From positions 1-12,049 of the forward strand of contig JNEU01000994.1 of assembly GCA_000697475.1 (NCBI GenBank): a DNA stretch of 12,049 nucleotides. Direction: 5' to 3'. The notes under the pieces are model-generated. The model did no database searches and was not told the origin of the DNA. It worked only from the letters and a program-made list of their open reading frames with translations. Source of the DNA: Lichtheimia corymbifera B2541 (Eukaryota; Mucoromycota; Mucoromycetes; Mucorales; Lichtheimiaceae). Positions 1 through 7,539 of the stretch are shown here, piece by piece (within the stretch, counting starts at the first letter, position 1; each line of letters begins with the position of its first letter). The position numbers and the translations under genes were made by a program.

Positions 1-433
1 ATACTACAACTAAGTTTATGATTAGTTACGATAGAATAAATATGGATAGCAATAAAGTATATTTCAACATGACACGTTGTTGCAAAGATCGGAGATATTG
101 GTATAATACTAACCTCTTCTACATGAATGCAATAGGGATTGCTTGATACAAAATATAACTTGAAAAGGAAGAAGCCTTGACATGGATGTTCACTAAAAGG
201 TGCACACTTGAAATGAACTAGCACATTTCGAGAACTTGAAATGACCTAGTACAACTTCGAAATGGACTAGTGCATTTGGAGTACTCTTGAAATGAACTAG
301 CACATTTCAAGTACTCGAAATGAACTAGTAAATTTTTGAAATGGACTAGTCAATTTTTGAAATGAACTAGTCAATTTTCGAAATGGACTAGTCAAATTCT
401 AAAATGTGCGGATTCTCGAAATGAACGCTAACA
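1..433 (-). mobile_element. Terminal part of an unknown element with inverted terminal repeat and subterminal palindromic array
   Basis: The inner edge at 401-433 reads on the minus strand as TGTTAGCGTTCATTTCGAGA followed by ATCCGCACATTTT. It matches 11720-11752 on the plus strand at 30 of 33 bases, in inverted orientation. Next to it lies an array of GAAATG-RM-CTAG cores (210-391). Bases 1-195 are AT-rich, contain no recognisable gene, and would be element interior. The flanking bases 434-438 are ACGTG, the same pentamer that abuts the right-hand terminus at 11715-11719, as expected for a 5-bp target duplication. The termini are TG...CA. I do not recognise the superfamily and no transposase is visible. 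Confidence 0.6.
210..391. repeat. Eight-copy 21/28-bp palindromic motif array (left)
   Basis: Cores of the form GAAATGRMCTAG start at 210, 238, 259, 289, 317, 338, 359 and 380, so spacings are 28, 21, 30, 28, 21, 21 and 21 bp. Each core is followed by a more or less intact inverted half (CATTTC or a decayed form), making near-palindromes such as GAAATGAACTAGCACATTTC. Arrays like this beside a terminal repeat are typical of subterminal transposase-binding sites. That role is inferred. Confidence 0.8.
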
Positions 434-780
434 ACGTGCTCGCATTCAAAATCTAATAATGAAGCATGGGTTCTTTATGATGACCATATTGATCACGATG
501 TCATAGAGTATATTGTGTGAAAGTTTCAAGCGCTCACCATGCCAACTAATCGTCAGGGCTCGTCCAATCCATTGATTTTGCAATATGGGCGACCGCATTT
601 AATTTCTCAGAATGCAACGCCTGGATTTTATATAAATGGAATTCATCAGCATATCCTAGCGGAGCGTGTAACAAAATTTCAGGTTTGAAAAGTGGAATCC
701 CAAGGTGATTGATATTTGGCGGCAGTTCATGAATCCGGCGAATACCCCATCTCCGACCCTTTTATAGTGTTGGCCACATT
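434..780 (+). repeat. 347-bp tandem repeat, copy 1 (decayed coding repeat)
   Basis: This copy runs from ACGTGCTCGCATTCAAAATC to CCACATT, where copy 2 starts with ATGTGCTCGCAT. The anchor GTGCTCGCAT lies at 436 and 783, a period of 347. Read on the plus strand it gives protein-like stretches: QYGRPHLIS, GFYINGIHQHILAERVTKF, and after two stops YLAAVHESGEYPISDPFIV continuing as LATLCARIQ into copy 2. The same peptides recur in the other copies, so the unit was once a ~116-residue protein repeat. Stops and single-base slips show it is no longer translated as one frame. I do not recognise the family. Confidence 0.75.
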
Positions 781-999
781 ATGTGCTCGCATACAAAATC
801 TACTAATGAAGCATGGGTTCTTTATGTGGACCAAATTGATCAGCATGTCGCAGAGTATATTGTGTGAAAGTTCCAACCTATAACCATGCAATCTGATCCT
901 GAGGGCTCGTCGAACCCATGGATTTCGCAATATGGGCGACCGCATTTAATTTCTCACAATAAAACGTCTGGATTTTATATGAATGGAATTCATCAGCAT

Positions 1000-1007
1000 A
1001 TCCTAGT
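1000..1007. repeat. Target-site duplication, left (ATCCTAGT)
   Basis: This is an eight-base direct repeat, identical to 1757-1764, immediately outside the TAGGGATGGGCA terminus. Confidence 0.9.
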
Positions 1008-1756
1008 TAGGGATGGGCATCCGAATAATCGAACGTGTTCCCGAATAATTCCGCTTTATTCGAATAAAAAACTCTTATTCTTATTCTGTTCGCGCTGCTC
1101 AGCTCTTATTCTTATTCTATTCTTATTCTATACGACGTTATTCGAATGTGTTCGAATGGACCACATATTGTTTCAGAATTATTCGCGAATGGACTCGGAC
1201 AGTATACAATTCTTACAGGCTTCAATGCCAAGGCCATTCCTTGTCACTCCATTGCACATTCAGGTCCACGGATCATAGGAAGACTGCTGGGATAAGTGGT
1301 TGCCATGCCAACATGAGATACACCGACTGAAATGTTATCCTTAGCTAGTCGTCGGGGCGTATTCCGCAGTGGATATACATGATACAAGTGAACGACATGG
1401 TCAGCTACACCCAATCCATGAGCGAATACACCTATGATACCGAAATACTCATATACCACATGAACCAGTACTATACACACACATGATAGTGGATTCACGA
1501 AAGAAAAAGCGATCAAAAGGTCAGCTCAATGGGCATGCCGATCTACCATTGGGATCTATAGAATAATAGAATGAATGCCGAATGGGGTCTCTTTGTTCTA
1601 AAGTTATTCGAATAAAAAGTTGTTTGTTCTGGTTTATTCGAGAGGGTCTCTTGTTTGTTCTTATTCTATTCGAGTCGATCAATTCTTATTCTCATTCTGG
1701 TTTATTCGAACAAACTAAGCCGAATAACGATTAATCGAGTAAAGTGCCCATCCCTA
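1008..1756. mobile_element. hAT-like MITE (749 bp, non-autonomous)
   Basis: The element starts TAGGGATGGGCA and ends TGCCCATCCCTA, a perfect 12-bp inverted terminal repeat. It is flanked by identical 8-bp direct repeats ATCCTAGT (1000-1007 and 1757-1764). The target exists uninterrupted as ATCCTAGC in copy 1 of the surrounding tandem repeat, so this is a clean insertion. Termini of the TAGGGATGGGC type with 8-bp duplications are characteristic of the hAT superfamily (established knowledge). Both arms hold many TTATTCGAATAA and TTCTTATTCTATTC motifs (about 1021-1200 and 1600-1740), likely subterminal binding sites. The centre (about 1240-1560) is non-repetitive and has no convincing ORF, so transposase must come in trans. 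Confidence 0.88.
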
Positions 1757-1764
1757 ATCCTAGT
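1757..1764. repeat. Target-site duplication, right (ATCCTAGT)
   Basis: This is the partner of 1000-1007. The host repeat continues directly after it (GGAGCATCTCACAAAATTTC). Confidence 0.9.
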
Positions 1765-1869
1765 GGAGCATCTCACAAAATTTCAGGCTTAAAAAGTGGA
1801 ATCCGAAGGTAATTGGTATTGGGTGGCAGTACATGTATCCGGCGTACCGTTTATATTGTGGTCCATATT

Positions 1870-2217
1870 ACATGCTCGCATTCAAAATCCTACAATAAAG
1901 CTTGGGTTCGTTATAAGAACAAAGTTGATCAGCATGTCGAAGAGTATATTATGTGAAGGGTTCAAGGTATGATCATGCAATCCAAACTTGTGAAGTATTC
2001 AAGCTTCACATATATGCAACTTCGGACTCCTACTTTAAATTTGGCATCATGCAACGGGTACTTTTGATATGAATAGAGAATATCAGTATGCTGTCGCGGA
2101 CCATCTCACCAAGTTTCACGTTGTAGAAAGGGAATCCCAATATAATTTATACGATTTGACACTCGTTGAATCCGACGCATACCCAATGTCGTACCCATGT
2201 GTAGTCTGTGCCACATC
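1870..2217 (+). repeat. 348-bp tandem repeat, copy 3
   Basis: It begins ACATGCTCGCATTCAAAATC. Plus-strand translation gives HARIQNPTIKLGFVIRTKLI followed by SMSKSILCE, matching copy 2. After a stop it continues through a more diverged middle to MNREYQYAVADHLTKFHVVE, the equivalent of MNGIHQHILAERVTKF in copy 1. The spacing to the copy 4 anchor is 348 bp, exactly 116 codons. DNA divergence from copies 1 and 2 is clearly greater than between those two. Confidence 0.65.
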
Positions 2218-2340
2218 GAGTGCTCGACTACAAACTCCTGAGGTAAAACCTGTGTACTTTATGAGAACAAAAATGACCAACATTCTAAAGCACCTTGTGT
2301 GAGATTACACACCTCTAACCATGCAATTGGAAGCTTATGG
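2218..2340 (+). repeat. Tandem repeat, copy 4 (partial, diverged)
   Basis: The segment after the copy 4 anchor (GTGCTCGACTAC at 2220) aligns with the first third of the unit: ARLQTPEVKPVYFMRTKMTN corresponds to ARIQNLLMKHGFFMWTKLIS. It ends with CTCTAACCATGCAATTGG, matching CTATAACCATGCAATC of copy 2. An open frame at 2069-2302 runs unbroken through the copy 3/4 boundary for 77 codons. Homology fades past about 2340. Confidence 0.55.
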
Positions 2341-2757
2341 GATGTTGAACGAAGATGTCTTCATCCTGTATAGCTCCAATCTGCGAAATCCTCGCACGTT
2401 GAGATCCCGTATTAGAGTTGCATAGCAACGGGGTAGACACCATACATATGTTGCTAGGTCGTATATGATGATTCTATGCAAGTAGGATATGATGGTTATA
2501 AACATTGGATGGAAGGTGCGTGCTTATAACGGATGTTTGTCGTTGGATAGAGCCTTTTTTAAATTGGGAGGAATACGTCATGGGTGTGGATAATATGCAC
2601 ATATCCCGTTAGCTTATAATTGTTGTCCATTTGAAACCATCACTATTAATACAAGTATACATCGTTATTAACTATACGTCATTTATTTCAGGAGACTAAA
2701 ATACTACTCTAAAATAGCTAAAAATACAACCACGATCACTCCACCTAATGTATACCC
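2341..2757. other. Intergenic stretch, nothing convincing
   Basis: The first ~85 bp read on + as an open extension of the repeat (QLEAYGMLNEDVFILYSSNL, then a stop at the TAG of GTTGCATAG). The rest is AT-rich and full of stops in all frames. A TTTATTTCAG sequence at about 2684-2693 could be an old splice acceptor ahead of the decayed gene at 2758. No other feature was seen. Confidence 0.4.
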
Positions 2758-3654
2758 ATGCCGTATCCATTCCATCTTCCTCGGGTTCGCGAATACCTCC
2801 TTCAGATCCGTGAATAGTCTTCTTGCAAAGCCTGGCCCTCCTTGAATGAGCATATCCACAGGATCCAGAATACAAACCTACCTCAGCTCTCCAAGCGCTT
2901 ATATCCACTGCATGTCTTCAAAGGAATCCCATCATCCAACAGCATGAGAAGCCAACAGTTGAGACGACTTGAGATTGAATCATCCAGGACCTGCTTGGGT
3001 AATCCATGTCATGTAGCTTGATGATTGACGTTCTGAATCATATACATCCGGCCCAGTAAAGTGGCTTTCAGGTTGGTGTATGGGAACGTGCAGTTCAAGA
3101 AGAAGAGGATGATGATAAGCAGCTTGAAGGCACTCATTGTATGGACGCTAACAGTATTTTCTCCCATATTATCACACGTACCAGCATCCAAGGTCATATC
3201 AATTTGAGCATATCATATCGCTTGGTTGAGTGGCAGAGCGTTTATACACCATAGCTGCGTTGGACACCTTTTGGACGAGCCACGATTCCAACGGTGACGA
3301 CATTGTGAAGACGCTGAAGCAATGGTCATTGTCAACGATCGTTATGCAGTGGAGGTGTTATAGTCGAAGACAAGATTGTAAAGCGTGGCATAACAGAGGA
3401 AGCTGAAACGAGTGCGAACAAGAGCAGTTGACCTTAGCGATGACGCGTTACAGGAGATGAATGCTGACACGCTTGAGTTGGCAGATGGTGGAATGGAATG
3501 CGCAATGTGGACAAGGAGTGAAGCTGCAGCTTTAAAGGGAAGGCTGTGGTAGTATAAAGAGCAGCGTTGTCGTATAAAAGAGGAAGAAGTCATAGTTAAT
3601 CGCGTGTCACTTGCGGAAGATTTTTATGCATGGGCGGGGATTCACTTTGAGTGA
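2758..3654 (+). pseudogene. Decayed protein-coding gene, readable through several frames; transposase remnant possible
   Basis: The plus strand gives a chain of protein-like segments. At 2758-3018 it begins MPYPFHLPRVREYLLQIRE, a TAG at 2815 follows, then RLYPLHVFKGIPSSNSMRSQ. At 3021-3251 there is a TAA at 3057, then VWERAVQEEEDDDKQLEGTH and LSISYRLVEWQ. At 3230-3403 it reads VAERLYTIAALDTFWTSHDS. At 3397-3651 it reads DLSDDALQEMNADTLELADG, WTRSEAAALKGRLW, a TAG at 3550, YKEQRCRIKEEEVIVNRVSL and EDFYAWAGIHFE, ending in TGA at 3652. Three premature stops plus at least three frame changes mark it as broken. Charged helical segments and clustered Trp/Tyr look like the C-terminal half of a large protein. 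I considered a KDZ-type fungal transposase, but I see no diagnostic motif I can certify, so the family stays open. AATAAA lies 80 bp downstream. Confidence 0.55.
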
Positions 3655-3733
3655 TGGTGATGACTCAATTATTCTTCCAAGACAATGATGCTAGATATGC
3701 GTGTTCAATATAGAATGTTCAATAACTTTACTG

Positions 3734-3739
3734 AATAAA
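3734..3739 (+). terminator. Possible polyadenylation signal (AATAAA)
   Basis: AATAAA lies about 80 bp after the last stop of the decayed gene at 2758-3654, in the right orientation to be its 3'-end signal. The hexamer alone is weak evidence. Confidence 0.35.
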
Positions 3740-4370
3740 TGTGTAATCTTTGAAATCAATGTTGCTATTTGTATTGCATTCACTATTTATAGTACATGTA
3801 TGCTTGAAAGGACATTTGGAATGCTTTGCTGACCACCACCAATCAACAAGTGCTCCTACCACCTGAGAGCAATGACGTGGTTGTATGTTCACGAGTGTTC
3901 AATTGTCATGCTCGCAATCCCTCTTTTTCCACAGCGATGTCATCAGATGTCTCATCCACTATCATGTCACTCTGGTATCAGTATGCATGCTGGCTAATTA
4001 CAATCCCCATCAATCACACTTACAAGGTCCGTGCCAATACAGATTACTGCCATTGTAATGCTTGTCGTGAGCTCTTGATTATTCGCATATCCATCTTGCT
4101 TTGTGTCTCGCGTCCTCCTCATTGTTCCTTGTGATCCGTCATTGGATGTAGCACCTTTGATTTGATAAACGCTCATGGATTGAAAGCAACGTTCTTGATG
4201 TGTATAATGACTACCTATGCATGATGATATTAGCAACGGCTGTGAACAGGGATGACTCGAATGTACTTAAACCATTATAATGGGGAGCGTGTGTATATTT
4301 TTGAGTATTCCTTCACTTGCGCCAACGTAAGGCCGTTCGTTTGTGGTCAACCAGAGGTACCAGCGTGATC
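3740..4370. other. Intergenic stretch, nothing supported
   Basis: Open stretches exist on + (about 3826-4134) and - (about 3994-4236). They lack good starts, domain-like sequence or splice signals. No repeat family from elsewhere in the window was recognised here. Confidence 0.4.
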
Positions 4371-4891
4371 CTAGTTCTCCCAGCACGGTTCATGCAAGTC
4401 CCACTTTTTCTTGTTCTTGTTTTTTTCTTCTTGTCTTCTTGTTTGTCTACAGACCAAAAATGAGAATCAGCTTTCAATGCTGATAATGGCAACCATATAC
4501 GTACTTGTATTTCAGGCTCTCTTGTTTTTTGATGATGATTGTTGAATGCCAATCCTTCTTTGAGTGATGGTTCGAGATGTTGAGCAGATTCATCACGGCA
4601 CCCAACGGCCAGGCGACTCTTAATCGGTGGCCGCACGGTGCCCTGTGACCCTGAACGACAAAGCGATTCATATCCTCCAGACTGGTCTTGATGCCATTTG
4701 ACGTTTGTTTCTCGGCATGTTTGTTCTATAAGACCTTTGTTAATACATGGTCCTTGCATATCATCCAATCCACCGATGATGCTTACTTTGATGTTTGTGT
4801 TTGATGTTTGATATTGCGCTTGATTGAAATGATTGATTGATGTGACTTGTATGCGCGTAAAAGAGAGAGCCATAGATTGAGTTGTATTCAT
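4371..4891 (-). CDS. Small three-exon gene candidate, unknown function
   Basis: On the minus strand, exon 1 is 4891-4787. Intron 1 is 4786-4726 (61 bp, GTAAGC...CTTATAG, TATTAAC branch-like). Exon 2 is 4725-4505. Intron 2 is 4504-4447 (58 bp, GTACGT...GCTGATT...TCTGTAG). Exon 3 is 4446-4371, ending in TAG. Splicing joins one frame of 133 residues from ATG 4891. A TATA run only ~10 bp upstream suggests exon 1 is largely leader, in which case translation might begin at ATG 4671 (MNRFVVQGHRAPCGHRLRVA, 80 residues). The spliced mRNA would also carry an ATG at 4718 opening a 16-codon upstream ORF (MPRNKRQMASRPVWRI). The C-terminus is basic (QTRRQEEKNKNKKKWDLHEP), possibly a nuclear localisation or nucleic-acid-binding tail. 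The unspliced frame is also open for 192 codons, so splicing is a judgement from the sites. Family unrecognised. Confidence 0.4.
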
Positions 4892-4897
4892 ATCTTG

Positions 4898-4909
4898 ATA
4901 TATATATAT
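4898..4909 (-). promoter_or_regulatory. TATA-box-like run upstream of the small three-exon gene
   Basis: Minus-strand CATATATATATATCAAG lies just ahead of a pyrimidine/CAAT-rich leader-like stretch (CATCAATCAATCATTTCAAT). The spacing would put a start site near 4870, upstream of the proposed first intron. Confidence 0.35.
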
Positions 4910-4911
4910 GT

Positions 4912-5650
4912 GGAATCTTGCAGTTGCCGTGCATAGGAAATCCAGAATAGATCGCCAGGACCGCTATGATATGGTATAGACATTCCATGATTGTATCTAC
5001 AATGCAAAGGTAAGCGCCATGGATATAGATAACCGTTGGGGCATATACATACGTGTTGCATGGTCGATCCTTGGTTTGTCTTTGACTTTGGATGTAATGT
5101 TGACCATGTTGATTCGGTACTGGAAATAATGCCTTGACCATGTTGTCTCTAACCATGCATGAAACTCCAATGATTGGAAAAGGTTCACAGACCGCCAGTG
5201 ATTTCGTAAGACGTCGTGGAAAAGATCCATACTTGAATGTTCATAACAATGCAGGTTGATCTTGTAGAAGCTCTTGCGACGCCATGTGACCCATGCGTAT
5301 ATGAGTTCATGGTCTTCATGTTCATGATGGAAAGGTCCAATATAACGCCACAGCTTGTGTCATAGTTCCAATATGTCCCCCATTTGAAAGCGTAGTATCC
5401 ACCGGTATGTTCCGGCCACTGAAAGATGAGGTCTCCTTGCCATCCTTTGCCACGTGTGTGATCACGGCCAATAGCCACTTATGAAATGCCAATAGTCAAT
5501 CGTCACTCCATCTCACTGGGTTGAAAAATCTTGCTGATGCCGAATTGATAAAGGAACACCTTCTCCAAAGATCACTGTGATTGCCACGCCATCAATGGGA
5601 TCATATGCCAATATGACCAGGATTTGTCAAGAGATGCTTGCAGATGTGCC
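4912..5650. other. Stretch without a supported gene; scattered minus-strand open frames
   Basis: The minus strand has several protein-like but mutually frameshifted stretches, for example GDLIFQWPEHTGGYYAFKWG near 5400 and GVAITVIFGEGVPLSIRHQQ near 5560. None has a convincing start or splice site. The region adjoins the diverged tandem repeat to its right and may be a more eroded continuation of it. Confidence 0.3.
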
Positions 5651-6600
5651 TTGGTTTTGCATGGGCCAGAAAGTCACCGCCATAGTTGTGTGTTGCCACT
5701 CAATCCAAGTGATAAATGGCACCAGTATAAAAAAAAGCTCTTGTCATAATTCCATCCTTGTTGCCATAGATATAACTGCTTGCAATGTCGGATATAGAGT
5801 ACAATAGCTCAACCCTGATTGCGTTGCTCGATTGCGCCAGATGTATGACCTTCAGTTTGGATGCCACCATAAGATTGTATTGCAGCTCCGTGCCTTGATT
5901 ATGCCAACAAACGAGATCGTCTTGAGTCTTCATCGTGTTGCTATAACGATGTATAATGTACCAGGCAGGAACACCAACCACCCGAGCAGCCACGTCCTCT
6001 TGCCATATGGATAGAACATAGTAGTTGTGTAGCAATTACGCGCCTTGCAGAATAGAAGAGACCTTTTGTCTTGCCGCCATGATAATGAATGCCCAAATTG
6101 GTAACGCCAAGAAGTTGATTGAAAGAAAGAGAATCACCGTGCTGCAGCACCATGGCAATAAATGTGTCCTTATTGGTAGCAGAGCGAATACCATGGAAGT
6201 CCGTTTCTTGTGCCTTGCTGTCTTGGTGATAAATGTGTTCAAATTGGTAATGGCACCGATCCAGTGTACTTGAAAGGACACAGTCTTGGCGTTGTAGTCA
6301 TGGCAGAGGGCTCTTGATATGTAACAATGTCAATAAAAGCAGAGAGAAAGCTTGAGATTTGTAACCAGGACGATCCATGTAGTCCGATTGGTATCAGCAC
6401 CAGTAAAAAGAAAAGAGAACTCTTGCACCTTGTCGCCATGCCAACGATGCCTTGATATGTACGATAGCACCATCGATAAAAAGAAAAGAGAACCCTTGGC
6501 TGTGCTCAATGGTATCCATCAGACGCTCACGATACGAATCGGTGACGACACCAATAAAAAGAAAAGAGAACTCCTGCCTCCAGACAGCAGCCGCTGCTGA
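5650..6600 (-). repeat. Diverged ~72-82-bp tandem repeat with residual ~24-residue coding periodicity
   Basis: A plus-strand anchor of the form GATTGGTA (or GATATGTA), usually followed by a CACCA-type motif and then AAAAAGAAAAGAGAAC, recurs at about 5712, 5792, 5874, 5948, 6022, 6097, 6172, 6243, 6317, 6387, 6455 and 6538. Spacings are 68-83 bp, mostly 70-75. The three best-preserved A-rich segments begin near 6405, 6477 and 6553. On the minus strand these become repeated peptides: EFSFLFIGVVTDS, FSFLFIDGAIVHI, SFQVHWIGAITNLNTFITK, DSLSFNQLLGVTNLGIHYHG, LFYSARRVIATQLLCSIHMA. Most units are separated by frame changes or stops. This is either an eroded repeat-protein gene or a minisatellite whose A-rich block happens to read well in reverse. 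Confidence 0.55.
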
Positions 6601-6951
6601 TACCAATCGTCCCAAAAGGGACCAAGGCCTATTGTCAAGGGAGACATTCATTAGCATCTTGTAAAGACATAACCATTTGTGATGCAATACATACCATACC
6701 GCGTGACCATAACCGGTTCCCAGGGACACCCCACAGACACAGAAACAAGGCGTGGCATGTCATCCCAGGACGTCCAGCCCCATGTGGAGAGTGAAAGGAA
6801 TTAGCATGCAGGCCTCATTCACCTCAGGATCCTTCAGAGTCTTATCCTCTGCACCAAAGGGCCGGGTCCAACGATGCTCTGTCTGCTCCATAACCATGCC
6901 ATGATGCCAAGCAAGCCATGTCTTGACGATCCTTGTCTTGTATGCCCACTT
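6394..6951 (-). pseudogene. Long minus-strand open stretch with one in-frame TGA; broken gene or exons of unknown protein
   Basis: One frame stays open for about 185 codons from 6951 to the stop at 6394, apart from a TGA at 6760-6762. The first part reads RIVKTWLAWHHGMVMEQTEH, then RWTRPFGAEDKTLKDPEVNE and CMLIPFTLHMGLDVLG. The second part begins after the TGA, includes VWYVLHHKWLCLYKMLMNVS and SLLGRLVSAAAAVWRQEFSF, and runs into the first units of the ~72-bp repeat. This is much longer than expected by chance and lies on the same strand as, and downstream of, the spliced gene at 7540-9388. It could be distal exons of that locus or an independent decayed gene. No known domain recognised. Confidence 0.35.
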
Positions 6952-7091
6952 TCAAAGATGATTACCGCTTGTGCCAAAACATGATCATCCAACATGTAAA
7001 GGCGGTGTCACTACGCAGAGACATACCACAGTATCAATCACCATGATATGCCCCCACAATATAAAAAGCCATTTGTAAGTAAGTAAATGGA

Positions 7092-7447
7092 TCACAAGAC
7101 AATACTAGTGTTTTGACTTACCCTTTCAATACCAAAAGAAGCACCCCAGTGGGTAACATGACAAATACACCATAAGAGAACGTAGAAAGCAAGGACTTGC
7201 ACATAGACAACAGGATCAATGGAGACAGACTTGGACTTACTCGTGGACCTTTCAGCACCAATGGCATCGTCATCGATGACCATCCAGATCCTCTCACCTT
7301 GAGACCTACATGCCTATCCTTTCACTCAACCACACGAAGCCGAACGTACCTGAGAATCATCCACGCCTTGAATCTGGACTGCAGGGCATCCCATCCGTAA
7401 CCAAAGAAACACCGTTCCGCGCAAACAGAAACACCCATCCAAACGCC
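7092..7447 (-). CDS. Candidate downstream exons with a membrane segment, linked to the gene at 7540-9388 (uncertain)
   Basis: An intron-like segment at 7517-7448 (70 bp) has donor GTAGGT, branch TTTTACTAATC and acceptor CACTTATAG. It matches the 68-74 bp introns of the neighbouring gene. After it the minus strand is open in two frames, for example AERCFFGYGWDALQSRFKAW. A 44-bp GTACGT...ATGTAG segment could join this to 7283-7092. That frame, starting from an ATG, reads MVIDDDAIGAERSTSKSKSV and then a hydrophobic stretch DPVVYVQVLAFYVLLWCICH that could span a membrane, then GASFGIER before a strong GTAAGT donor. If that donor is unused, the frame stops at 7092. The complication is that the upstream coding exon already ends in TGA at 7540-7542. 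This is therefore a 3'-UTR intron, an alternative isoform or a separate small gene. Confidence 0.3.
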
Positions 7448-7539
7448 CTATAAGTGACATAGATGTAGATTAGTAAAAGTTACAAGTATAAACATATACA
7501 TATACACTTATACCTACCAGAAGGCACCCGCAAACTCAT

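Larger units (their letters stand above)
781..1869 (+). repeat. 347-bp tandem repeat, copy 2, split by a 757-bp insertion
   Basis: This is the unit most similar to copy 1. It starts at ATGTGCTCGCATACAAAATC and runs to 1007, then resumes at about 1765 after a mobile element and its duplicated target. Without the insertion and its extra 8-bp target copy the unit is about 332 bp. Its plus-strand translation contains MKHGFFMWTKLISMSQSILC and then, one frame over, MQSDPEGSSNPWISQYGRPH. These match copies 1 and 3. The insertion falls just after the GIHQHIL codons. Confidence 0.75.

Noticed and set aside
727..945. Minus-strand open frame across the first two repeat copies
   Set aside because: Shadow of the plus-strand protein repeat, which is conserved across copies while this frame is not.
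886..1278. Plus-strand 130-codon ORF starting MQSDPEGSSNPW
   Set aside because: Only its first third is real tandem-repeat coding remnant. From 1008 on it reads through the inserted MITE and is spurious.
1244..1516. Minus-strand 90-codon open frame inside the MITE
   Set aside because: No ATG at its start and no transposase features. The element is too short to be autonomous.
3221..3300. tRNA-like sequence (GGTTGAGTGGCAGAGCG)
   Set aside because: It resembles a D-arm only. No matching acceptor stem or proper T-loop follows, and it lies within the decayed coding sequence.
3342..3593. Minus-strand open frame of 83 codons
   Set aside because: It overlaps the plus-strand decayed gene, whose translation is far more protein-like and ends with a stop and AATAAA.
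3826..4134. Plus-strand 102-codon open frame
   Set aside because: No ATG at its beginning, no domain-like pattern, no splice or promoter signals. Consistent with chance.
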